Assembly: GCA_964642165.1 (NCBI GenBank) | Contig: CAZXOC010000026.1 | Coordinates: 1 to 41,186 of the forward strand | Source: CAYRVX01 sp964642165 | GTDB lineage: Bacteria > Planctomycetota > Phycisphaerae > SM23-33 | Direction: 5' to 3' | Length of the DNA stretch: 41,186 nt | Shown: piece by piece, positions 14,844-23,500 of the stretch | Numbering within the stretch: the first letter of the stretch is position 1 | How the letters are laid out: every line of letters begins with the position of its first letter | Notes under the pieces: model-generated | What the model saw: the letters and a program-made list of their open reading frames with translations, nothing else | Told to the model about the DNA's origin: nothing | Database searches by the model: none | Translations under genes and position numbers: made by a program

Positions 14844-17800
14844 ATGAACGCGAGGCTATCGGTGGCGGCGGCTTGCGCCGCGGCGGTCTGCACGGTCGCG
14901 GCGGCTGGCGAGGAGGCAGCCTGGTGGAACCCGAAGTGGCGCTGCCGCACGACGGTCGCGCGCCCGACGCCCTACCGCGGCGATCGCCCCCGGCCGGTCG
15001 AGGCGGCGATCGACTTCCCGCTCCTCCTGGAGCGGGCGGGGGTATCCGGGCGGTTCGACCCGTCGTCGCTGCGCGTCGTCGAGCGCCGCGACGGCGCCGC
15101 GCCGCGGGAGGTGGCGTTCCGCCGCAGCCTCGAACCGGACCTCCCCGGCGACGGTCAGCGGGCGTACCTGGCGTGGGTTGCTCGCCCCCGCCCCGGCCGC
15201 GTCGGCGCCTTCGACGTCTACTTCGACACGAAGGACCGCCGCCTGCCGGCGCCGAAGCCCGCGCCGGCCGACCTGCCGCCGGCCAACCTGCTCGCCGCGC
15301 CGCGCGCCGGCGTTTCGGCCGGCGAGGTCCACGGGCCGTGGAAGGCCACGCCCCCGTCCCTGGTGAGCCTCGACGCCGCCCGCCACGCCGGCAGGCGATG
15401 GGACGTGACGGTCCGGGTCACGGAGAACACGCCGCCGAACGTCTCGCGCGACGTGACGCTCCTTCGCCGGATCGACGTCCGCCGCTACGCCGGCTGCGAG
15501 ATGGTCTTCGAGTGCGACCTGCTGGCCGCGAAGGCCGCCTACGGGGCGCCCGTCTGCGTCCTGCTCGAGCAGTACCGCAAGGACGGCTCGCGCATCCGCG
15601 ACTACGCGGTCGACCCGCGCTGGCTGACCCTCGAGCTGGCCCGGGGGCAGCTTGTCCGCCTGCGCCAGCGCGGCCGCTTCAGCCACGAGGCGCACACCGT
15701 CCACGTCCGCATCCGCCTTCGCTGCAGCGTGCGCGACGCCGACACGCGCCGGCCCGTCACCGGCGCGGAGGGCTGCTTCACCGTCCACCTGGGCCGTATC
15801 GCCGTGCGTCCGGGCGAGCGTTGGCCCTGGCCGGCGGCGACGGGCGGCGGCTTCGTCGAGGGGGCGATCCCGTCGGCCCCGCTGAACCGCGCGGTGGAGC
15901 TCACGCACTTGCGGCGCCTGGCGTTCAACGGGGCCTCCGAGGGAACGCTCCAGGCGCGCCGCTACGGCGACGCCAACAGCGTCCACTGGGGCCTGCGGGC
16001 CGGAACGCTGGAGTTCTGGTGCCGCCCGAAGTGGAACGCCGACGACGGCGCGGAGCACGTGTTCTTCGAGGGCGTGGCCTACGGCCACCGGACCCAGTCC
16101 CGCCTGCGCAAGCGCGGAGGCGAAGGGGACAACCGGCTGGAGTTCTCCATCGCCGACGCCGGCGGGACGCTGCGGAGCGTCCGCGGCCGGGCGCGGCTGC
16201 GGGCGGGCCGCTGGCACCACCTCGCGGCAACGTGGGACCTGCGCGGGGCGCACCTCCAGCTCTTCGTCGACGGAAAGCGCATCGGCCGGGTGGGCCCCGG
16301 GAAGGAGCCCTGGCCGTGGAGCACGATCGCCGTCGGCGGGAAGAAGAAGTCCAAGGGCATCGGCATTTCGGAGGCGGACACGCGGTCGCTGCCGATGCAG
16401 GCGTTCCTCGGCGGGGACCGGCGCTGCCGGAGGGGCCAGGCCGCCGAGGCCGGCGTCGACGAGTTCCGCATCTCCGACGCGGTGCGGTACGAGAGCGAGT
16501 TCCCGCCACCGCGCGAGGAGTTCCGCGTCGATGAGCACACGCGGGCGCTGTTCCACTTCGAGAACGAGCGCCACGGCGTGCACGACGGCGACGACCGGTT
16601 CGTCCGCGGGCACCTGGCCTGCGAGCTGCCGCCGCAGAGCGACCGCGTGCCGCTGGAGGTGCGGCACGACGGGAAGGTGCAGCGGCGGATGATCGTCGTC
16701 CGGCCACCAGCGCCGGAGGAGCTCTTCGAGGCCGGCCGCGCCGAAAACCGCCTGCCCGTCCATCGCCCGATCCGCGACCTGCCCGATCCGCGCCACGTGG
16801 CGTACCGCCCTCGGCTCATCGAGCGCGTCGTGACCGGGAAGGACGACGGCTTCACGCTGAGCGTCTCCGGCGACTACCCGCCGTTGATGCGGTCGATCAC
16901 CTTCCGGCACGCCGGCACGCCGCCCGACACCGGCACCACGCCGCTGCCGCGCTGGCGGGCCAACGACAACGTCGTGCCGTTCGGCGTCGCGGACCTGGCG
17001 GCCACACTGGCCCCGAACGCGCAAAGCGACGCCGAGCGGGCCCTCAAGGTGTTCCGCTACGCCCTCCAGACGACCAACTACTACGACGCCCACTACTGCG
17101 AGACGCTCCCGACCGGGCACCGGCGGCGCGTCTCCTACACGCTGCTCAAGGGCCTCAACATCTACCCGTTCGACCAGTGCGGGCCGCTCAACTACATGCT
17201 GCGGAAGCTCTTCCTCGCGGCGGGCATCTCGTCGAACGACGCGTCGGGAACGCACCACCAGTTCGAGCAGGCCTACCACGGCGGCGACTGGCGGCTGTTC
17301 GACCTGTCGCCGCGCGTGTACTGGCTGAACCGCGACAACCGCACGGTCGCCGGCCGGCGCGCGTTCGAGGACGACCCCTACCTGAAGCTCCGCCAGGGCA
17401 GCGGGATCACGTCGGCCCTTCGCGGGCGCCCCAGCGCCCCGCGGTTCGGCCAGGCCGTCCGCCCGCATTCGATGCGCTTCGCCCTCCGCGCCGGCGAGCG
17501 GGTCGGCATCGGCTGGCACAACGAGGGGCGGTGGTTCGAGCTGACCGACGACCGCCGGCCCATCCCCCTCGCGAAGGTCCCGCCATACTTCGGCAACGGG
17601 GCGATCATCTTCGAGCCGGCGGCCAGGACCGACGCGGCCGCGGGGGAGAACATGACGGTCGAGCGCCTCGACGACGGCACGACCGTGCTCCGCCCGACCG
17701 ACCCGGCCCGGGCCGCCGCACTCATCTACCGCGCCGCTTGCCCGTACATCTTCTCCGACGGCCGGGTCGTCGGCGTGTACGAAGCCGCGGCTCCGGGCGC

Positions 17801-18965
17801 GATCCGCCTGTCGCTGTCGTTCGACCGGGGCAAGAAGTGGTCCGAGGTCTGGCGCAGCGGCGGCGAGGCCGGCCGCATGGACGTGTCCCTGCTGCCGCAC
17901 GTTTCCGCGCGCTACGCGTACCGGCTAAAGCTCGCGGTCGCGCCCGGGGCGGATGCGCGAGTCACGGGCCTGAACGTGCGGTCCACGTTCGTGGCGTCCC
18001 CGCTGGCGCTGCCGGGGCGGCTGTCGCTGGGGGAGAACCGGATCCGCTTCGTCGGCGGCCCGGTGACCCGCCCCGTCCGAACGACCTGCCGCTGGACCGA
18101 GCGCCACCGGAGCGACCTGGGCGTCTCCCTCAACGCCCTCAGCTACTACCTGAACGGCGACGAGGCCCACCGAAACGTCTTCGTCGCCCGCCCCGGGGAG
18201 AAGGTCGCCATGGCCCTCACGCTGCGAGGCCGGCGGCTGCGGGGCGAGGCGTCCGTCGAGGGCCTCCCCCCCGGCTGGGCGCAGGGCCGCACGAAACAAA
18301 GCCTCCAGACCGCCGACGCTTCCAAGCCGGCGACGGCGACATTCACCTTCCTGCCGGGCAAGGCGCGCCCGGGCGAGGTCCGCGGCTTCGACGTCGTTCT
18401 GCGGGAGGGCGGCCGCGAGCGGCGCGTCGCCGCAGAGGTGCTGGTCGCCGACGCCCCGCTTGTCCGCGAGGCCGAACGGGCCGACGAGGTCCTCGGCAAG
18501 GCCGCCGCCGTCGACGTCCCGGAGGCGAGCGGAGCCAAGGCCGTCGCCTTCGCCGATGCGGGGAAGCTCGCCTTCGCCTTCACGGCGGACCGGGCCGGCA
18601 CCTGCGCCCTCTGGCTGCGAGCCCGATGGCTCCCGGACAGCAGCACGCGCATGGCCCTGGCCCTCGACGGCCGGAAGCCGCGCAGCCTGCGCGCCGCCGC
18701 GATGATCGGGTTCACCGACTGGACCGACCCCGCCCGGGCCCACACCAAGATGTTCGCGCACTACGGCGAGCAGTACGCTCACTGGTCGTGGTATCGCATT
18801 CCCGAGGTGAGGCTCACGGCGGGCCGGCACCGCCTGACGCTCGGGGCCGACAAGGGGGCGCGCTTCGACGCGCTGGTGCTCCTGCCGGCGGTGCCGGAGG
18901 TCGACCGCGCGGCCATGAACCTCTTCCAGAACTGGAACTACGCGCCGTGGTTGAGCCCGTTCTGA
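14844..18965 (+). CDS. Large secreted DUF2341-like / LamG / transglutaminase-like protein
   Basis: This 1373-residue protein starts at ATG 14844 with GGAAGGA upstream and a signal peptide (MNARLSVAAACAAAVCTVAAA). A second in-frame ATG (14808) overlaps the previous stop codon but would put 12 extra residues before the signal. About 25-130 starts WWNPKWRCRTTV and ends FDVYFDTKDRR, like DUF2341. About 375-560 is a LamG/concanavalin-like domain (LRAGTLEFWCRPKWN, AGRWHHLAATWDL, LQLFVDGKRIG, AGVDEFRISDAVRY). About 700-830 has a transglutaminase-core triad: Cys779 in FDQCGPLNYMLRKLF, His804/His805 and Asp820 in WRLFDLSP. The C-terminal third is beta-rich and ends in an Ala/Arg-rich binding-like segment. 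It is likely cell-surface or extracellular. The transglutaminase-like part could be a peptidase or crosslinker; its partner is presumably linked to the coupled C-N hydrolase. Confidence 0.83.
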   Translation: MNARLSVAAACAAAVCTVAAAGEEAAWWNPKWRCRTTVARPTPYRGDRPRPVEAAIDFPLLLERAGVSGRFDPSSLRVVERRDGAAPREVAFRRSLEPDLPGDGQRAYLAWVARPRPGRVGAFDVYFDTKDRRLPAPKPAPADLPPANLLAAPRAGVSAGEVHGPWKATPPSLVSLDAARHAGRRWDVTVRVTENTPPNVSRDVTLLRRIDVRRYAGCEMVFECDLLAAKAAYGAPVCVLLEQYRKDGSRIRDYAVDPRWLTLELARGQLVRLRQRGRFSHEAHTVHVRIRLRCSVRDADTRRPVTGAEGCFTVHLGRIAVRPGERWPWPAATGGGFVEGAIPSAPLNRAVELTHLRRLAFNGASEGTLQARRYGDANSVHWGLRAGTLEFWCRPKWNADDGAEHVFFEGVAYGHRTQSRLRKRGGEGDNRLEFSIADAGGTLRSVRGRARLRAGRWHHLAATWDLRGAHLQLFVDGKRIGRVGPGKEPWPWSTIAVGGKKKSKGIGISEADTRSLPMQAFLGGDRRCRRGQAAEAGVDEFRISDAVRYESEFPPPREEFRVDEHTRALFHFENERHGVHDGDDRFVRGHLACELPPQSDRVPLEVRHDGKVQRRMIVVRPPAPEELFEAGRAENRLPVHRPIRDLPDPRHVAYRPRLIERVVTGKDDGFTLSVSGDYPPLMRSITFRHAGTPPDTGTTPLPRWRANDNVVPFGVADLAATLAPNAQSDAERALKVFRYALQTTNYYDAHYCETLPTGHRRRVSYTLLKGLNIYPFDQCGPLNYMLRKLFLAAGISSNDASGTHHQFEQAYHGGDWRLFDLSPRVYWLNRDNRTVAGRRAFEDDPYLKLRQGSGITSALRGRPSAPRFGQAVRPHSMRFALRAGERVGIGWHNEGRWFELTDDRRPIPLAKVPPYFGNGAIIFEPAARTDAAAGENMTVERLDDGTTVLRPTDPARAAALIYRAACPYIFSDGRVVGVYEAAAPGAIRLSLSFDRGKKWSEVWRSGGEAGRMDVSLLPHVSARYAYRLKLAVAPGADARVTGLNVRSTFVASPLALPGRLSLGENRIRFVGGPVTRPVRTTCRWTERHRSDLGVSLNALSYYLNGDEAHRNVFVARPGEKVAMALTLRGRRLRGEASVEGLPPGWAQGRTKQSLQTADASKPATATFTFLPGKARPGEVRGFDVVLREGGRERRVAAEVLVADAPLVREAERADEVLGKAAAVDVPEASGAKAVAFADAGKLAFAFTADRAGTCALWLRARWLPDSSTRMALALDGRKPRSLRAAAMIGFTDWTDPARAHTKMFAHYGEQYAHWSWYRIPEVRLTAGRHRLTLGADKGARFDALVLLPAVPEVDRAAMNLFQNWNYAPWLSPF

Positions 18966-19061
18966 ATGAGCGGGCGGGCGCTTGCGGCAGCGGGACTCGC
19001 ACGGAGTGACGCGTCCGGACCAGGCCGCCACGGCGCGCGGCGGCTTCGAAGGAACGCCGGT

Positions 19062-19090
19062 TTGGCAGGTCGGGGGCGATGTGCTACAAT
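19062..19090 (+). promoter_or_regulatory. Strong promoter of efp
   Basis: TTGGCA (19062-19067) and TACAAT (19085-19090) are each 5/6 to consensus and separated by the ideal 17 bp. Transcription should start near 19097, giving a leader of about 35 nt with AGGAGATG ahead of the ATG at 19132. A strong promoter fits a translation factor. Confidence 0.7.
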
Positions 19091-19131
19091 GCGGCCCTTT
19101 CGGCCTCGGACCGAGCAGGAGATGTAGGCAT

Positions 19132-19692
19132 ATGTCAGTCAAAGCGCTTCACCTTCGCCGCGGCCAGGGCGTGCAGTGGGAAGGCCAGGTCTGGGTCGTG
19201 TTCTCCACGACGCACGTCGTGAAGGGCAAGGGCCAGAGCTACATGCAGATCGAACTGAAGAACGCCAAGACGGGGCAGCTCATCGGCCGGCGGTTCCGCG
19301 TCGACGAGCAGCTCGACGAGGCGTTCTTCGAGCGCAAGAAGATGGAGTACCTCTACTCCGACGGCTCGAACCTGGTCGTGATGGACCCCGAGACGTACGA
19401 CCAGGTCGAGGTGCCCAAGGAGCTCGTCGGCGACAAGGGGGTGTACCTCACGCCGAACATGGAGCTGGACATCTCCTTCGCGGAGGGCCAGGCCGCCTCC
19501 ATCGAGCTGCCGAACACGGTGGAGCTGACCGTGGTGGACACGCCGCCGCCGCTGCGGGGCGCCACGGCGACCAACCAGCTCAAGGAGGCTATCTGCGAGG
19601 GCGGGGCGAAGGTGAGGGTCCCACCGTTCGTCGAGAACGGCACGGTGGTGAAGGTGGATACGCGAACGGGCGAGTACCTCGGGCGCGCCTGA
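19132..19692 (+). CDS. efp: Translation elongation factor P
   Basis: This 186-residue protein has the three-domain EF-P length (E. coli 188). EF-P binds the ribosome between the P and E sites and relieves stalling at consecutive prolines. The tip loop reads HVVKGKGQSY, so Lys33 aligns with the modified Lys34 of E. coli (FVKPGKGQAF). The usual Pro-Gly before it is replaced by Lys-Gly. The C-terminal signatures LPNTVELTVVDTPPPLRG, VPPFVENGTVVKVDTRTGEY match domains II and III. No modification gene (epmA/epmB, earP or ymfI type) is adjacent, so the modification state is unknown. The AGGAGATG ribosome site and strong promoter fix the start. The gene is separate from kdsB, which has its own promoter. 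Confidence 0.96.
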   Translation: MSVKALHLRRGQGVQWEGQVWVVFSTTHVVKGKGQSYMQIELKNAKTGQLIGRRFRVDEQLDEAFFERKKMEYLYSDGSNLVVMDPETYDQVEVPKELVGDKGVYLTPNMELDISFAEGQAASIELPNTVELTVVDTPPPLRGATATNQLKEAICEGGAKVRVPPFVENGTVVKVDTRTGEYLGRA

Positions 19693-19775
19693 CGCGCCCG
19701 CCCGTGCCGTCCCGTACAGACCCAGCGCCCCCGACCGCGTCCGGCGGTCGTCCTGCGCCGACGGGAGGGCGATCG

Positions 19776-19803
19776 TTGCATTCCGCGGCGCCCGCGCTAC
19801 ACT
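19776..19803 (+). promoter_or_regulatory. Promoter of kdsB placed for a leaderless transcript
   Basis: TTGCAT (19776-19781, 4/6) and TACACT (19798-19803, 4/6) are separated by 16 bp. The expected start lies about 7 bp after the -10 box, at or next to the ATG at 19811. No ribosome site lies between the -10 box and the ATG, so the transcript would be leaderless or nearly so. Confidence 0.5.
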
Positions 19804-19810
19804 CACCGTC

Positions 19811-20554
19811 ATGGACGCCGTCGCGATCATCCCCGCGCGGTACGCCTCGACGCGCCTGCCGGGCAAGCCGCTGCTCGCCGGGACGGGCCAGCCGCTCATC
19901 CAGCACGTCGTGGAGGCCGTCCGCGGCGCGAAGCGCATCCGGCGGATCGTCGTGGCCACCGACGACGAGCGGATCGCCGCCGCCGTCCGCGCCTTCGGCG
20001 GCGAGGCAGTGACGACCCGCGCCGATCACCGCACGGGCACGGACCGGCTGGCGGAAGCCGCCGACGCGCTGGGCCTCGCCGACGACGAGATCGTCGTCAA
20101 CGTGCAGGGCGACGAGCCGGAGATCCCCGCGGCGTGCGTGGACCGGCTGGTCGAGCTGCTCGCGGAGTCCGGCACGGCCACGGCCATGGCCACGCTGATC
20201 ACGCCCCTGCCGGCCGGGCAGGCCGACGACCCCAACCGCGTCAAGTGCGTCACCGACCGGCGCGGGCGGGCGCTGTACTTCTCCCGCGCGCCGATCCCCT
20301 ACGACCGCGACGGCGGCGGCTCGGTGCGCCACATGCTGCACCTGGGCGTCTACGCCTACCGCGCGGCGTTCCTGAAGCGCTTCACGCGGCTCGCGCCCAC
20401 GCCGGCCGAAACGGCCGAAAAGCTCGAACAGCTCCGCGCCCTGGAGCACGGATTCGCCATCGCGACGGCGGAGGTCCGCTACGACGGCGCGGGCATCGAC
20501 ACGCCGGAGGACTACGCGGCGTTCGTCGAGCGCGTGCGGGGCCCGTCGCCCTGA
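19811..20554 (+). CDS. kdsB: 3-deoxy-manno-octulosonate cytidylyltransferase (CMP-KDO synthetase)
   Basis: KdsB activates KDO with CTP to give CMP-KDO, the donor for the inner core of lipopolysaccharide, in the cytoplasm. The 247 residues match the family length (248 in E. coli). The nucleotide-binding start IIPARYASTRLPGKPL, VVATDDERI, THR-GTDRLAEA-like DHRTGTDRLAEAA, VNVQGDEPEI, FSRAPIPYDRD, LHLGVYAYR, KLEQLRALEHG and the closing DTPEDYAAF are all present. It implies an outer membrane with KDO-containing LPS. It converges with the giant gene at 20567: only 12 bp separate the stop codons, and they contain a small GGGC-CTC-GCCC-like hairpin (20555-20565) that may serve both. Confidence 0.96.
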   Translation: MDAVAIIPARYASTRLPGKPLLAGTGQPLIQHVVEAVRGAKRIRRIVVATDDERIAAAVRAFGGEAVTTRADHRTGTDRLAEAADALGLADDEIVVNVQGDEPEIPAACVDRLVELLAESGTATAMATLITPLPAGQADDPNRVKCVTDRRGRALYFSRAPIPYDRDGGGSVRHMLHLGVYAYRAAFLKRFTRLAPTPAETAEKLEQLRALEHGFAIATAEVRYDGAGIDTPEDYAAFVERVRGPSP

Positions 20555-20566
20555 GGGCCTCGCCCG

Positions 20567-23500
20567 TCACGCCGCCGCCCGGGCGCCTCGGCGCGCCAGC
20601 AGGCGGTGCAGCACTTCCACCGGGCAGAGGACCGCGCCGAAGGCCACGAACGCGCCGACCCATGCCATCCCGCCCGTGACGACCAGCGCCGCCAGCACGA
20701 TCGCCAGGACCACGTACGCCGCGACGAAGCCGCCCCAGACCGCCTCGCCCCGGCGCCAGAGCTGCCGCCACAGCCGCGACAGCAGCCAGACGACCACCGC
20801 GAGCGCCAGCACCGCCCCCGTGGCATGGGCGCCGCCGATCAGCCGCTCGTCCACCACCAGCAGGCGGACGACCGGCTCGCCGGTCGGGCCCTGGAAGTCC
20901 CACCGCTCGCCCCCGGGCGGCAGCGTCACCGGCAGGGAGAACGTCCCGCCTGCAACGGCCAGGCCCGTGTCCGCAACACCGCCGACCCCGAGGCCACCTT
21001 CCCGGCGATCGACCGGCGCGTCGACGCGCGTGCCAAGGCGAACGAAGCCGCTCGCATCGGCGCCCGCGGCGGGTCCACGCCCGCCCCCGGTGCCGCTGCC
21101 GGGGCGCCCCCGCCCGGCGGCACCGGCCTCGCCGGCAGTCACATCCGGTGCGAACCGGCCGCTCGGGAGCCCCGGCCGGGCCAGACGGACCTCGCTGCCT
21201 TCCAGCGTGAGGGTCCCGTTCCCGAAGGCAACCTGAGCGGCCTGGCCCTGCCCGGCGGCCTGGGCCTGTCCGGCCTGGTTGCCCAGGTTCACGTAGTACC
21301 GCTGGAGGCGGTTGTCGCCCAGCAGGGCGAGTTGGCCCCGAAGCTCATCCTGGCGAAGCAGGTGGTTGCGCCGCTGGTCGGCCTGGAGCTTGCCGAGGAG
21401 CTGGGCCGCCTCGGCCCGCTTGTCGCGGTCCTCGTCGTCGGTCAGGATCCGCTGGCCGCCCAGGTCCAGCACGCCGTCGACGCCCACCTGGACCGTCCTG
21501 CCGTCGGCGAGCTTCAGCGTGCCGCCCTCGATCCGCAGCGTGCCGCTCACGGCGCCCATCTGGACGTCGCCGGCGTTGCTGATCAGGAACTCGTTGGTGG
21601 CCATCTCCCTGGCGATGTGCTTCTTCTGTTTCTCGGCCGCCTGCTGCACGAAGGCCGGCATGGTGTTGAGGTAGCCGTTTCGCAGGATCTCCGCGACGCC
21701 GCCGTTGACCGCGTCGTTGTTCAGCGCCACGTTGATGTTGCCCGTTCCCTGGACGTTCAGCGTCCGGGCGTTGTCCTTCCAGACGGCCAGCAGGCCGTAC
21801 TGCGAACCGCTCAGATCGTCGAGCTTCCGCTTCTGGCGCAGGTATTCCTCGTTCGAGATCCGCGGGCGATTCGTCTCGAGGAGCTGGCGGTTCTCGTCGT
21901 ACTCCAGCGCGATCTTCTTGTTGAACCAGCGCCAGTTGGCGGCGGTGGCGTGCTGGCGGCGCGACGAGCCGCTGGAGAAGACGTCGCGCCCGGTCCGGAC
22001 GAACCGCTTCGACTGCTCCAGTCGGACCTGACGCCGGGCGATGTCGATGCCCCCCACCGCCACCGGCGAAAGGTTGCCGCCCGGGCGGAGGTACCGATAG
22101 CCCTTCGGCAGGCGCAGCGACCAGGTGGTCCGCTCGACGGGAACGTCCTCGATGCCGATCGCCGGCGGCTTCAGCTCCGTCAGCAGCCCCAGGCGCCGGC
22201 CGGACGTGCCCGCCAGGTACAGCTTCACGTCGTACGGCAGCCCGCCCGGGGAGGTCTTCACCAGCGGGATCAGCACCACCGCCGAGCCTTTCCGCTCGAC
22301 GACGGGCTTGACGGGCTGACCGGCCACGATGGCGCTCCACAGGCTCAGGCTGTCGGGCACGCGAACGCGAAGGAACTGCTGCGTGCGGTTTTGGAGCATG
22401 AGCCGAACCTCGTAGCGGCATCGCCCGGTGCGGTCGATCGCCGTCGTCATGTCCATCAGGTCCACGACGGCCTCGACGCGAGAGGCCGCCTCGGCCGGCG
22501 TGAGCGTGAGCGTTACCGACCAGTCCTCCGTGAACGACTGGTGGACGAACTGGAGGCCCCCGCGGACGGGCTCGAGCAGGCGATTGGCCTTCTCGCCGCG
22601 GGGCAGGGGCACGGGGCGCTGCGGTTCCACCAGGTCCAGTTCGTGCCGGGAGGCGTTCTGGACGGCCAGGATGGCGTGGTAGGCCTCTCGCTGCCCGGCC
22701 GGGGCCGGCACGACGATCCGCGGGATGGTCAGCGAGTTGGTGGACGCGTCGATCGTCTCGGCGAAATTCACCGCCACGTCCAGCGTGCCGGTGACCTCGT
22801 TGACCAGCGAGACGGTCCACTGCGTGCGCTTGCCGTCGTCGGGGTCGGGCCGCTGGCTGACGCTTCGCATCGCGGGCGACCCCACGGCCACCAGCGGCGC
22901 GTAGCGGCTCGGCAGGGAGAAGCGCACCTGGTCGATCGGCGTGCCGTCGATGCGGTACCGCAGGCGGTACGACCACCACGCCGACGTCGGGCGGACGAGC
23001 AGGCCCGCGAAGACCTCCACGCCGACCTTCGTCGGCTGCGGGCGGACCCTCAGGCGAAGCGAGAACGCGGGCTTCTCGTAGCTGTAGGCGAACTGGACGG
23101 CCCGGGCCTGCTCCGCGTTGAGCCAGCCCCGCGTCCGCGCCGGGGGGATGCCTCGGAGCTGATCGCTGGCGAGGGTTTCGGCCTCGAGGTTCCTGGCGAC
23201 CTGGACGGCCAGTCGGCCGGCCTGGTCGGACAGTGGCCGGCCGGCGGCATCCAGCACCGTCACGTGCGGGACGGTCAGGTCTCGCGGCTGGACGTCCTTC
23301 CGCACGAGCACCAGCGCGACGCTCGTCTTCGCGACGCCGGCGCGGAAGTTGACGTGCAGGCGCCGGCCGGCGGGCGTCGGCTGCTCGTAGTGATCCTCCA
23401 CCGCCGGGCCGATCGCGCTGAGCAGCTCGTAGCCGTCCGGCAGCGCGAAGCTGGCGCCGAAGATCCGCCCGCGTTGGGTGGCGAGCTCGGCCTGCACGAG

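Noticed and set aside
20555..20566. Bidirectional terminator between kdsB and the giant gene
   Set aside because: The hairpin GGGC-CTC-GCCC-like structure has only a 4-bp stem and no T-run on either strand; it is mentioned under kdsB but not called.
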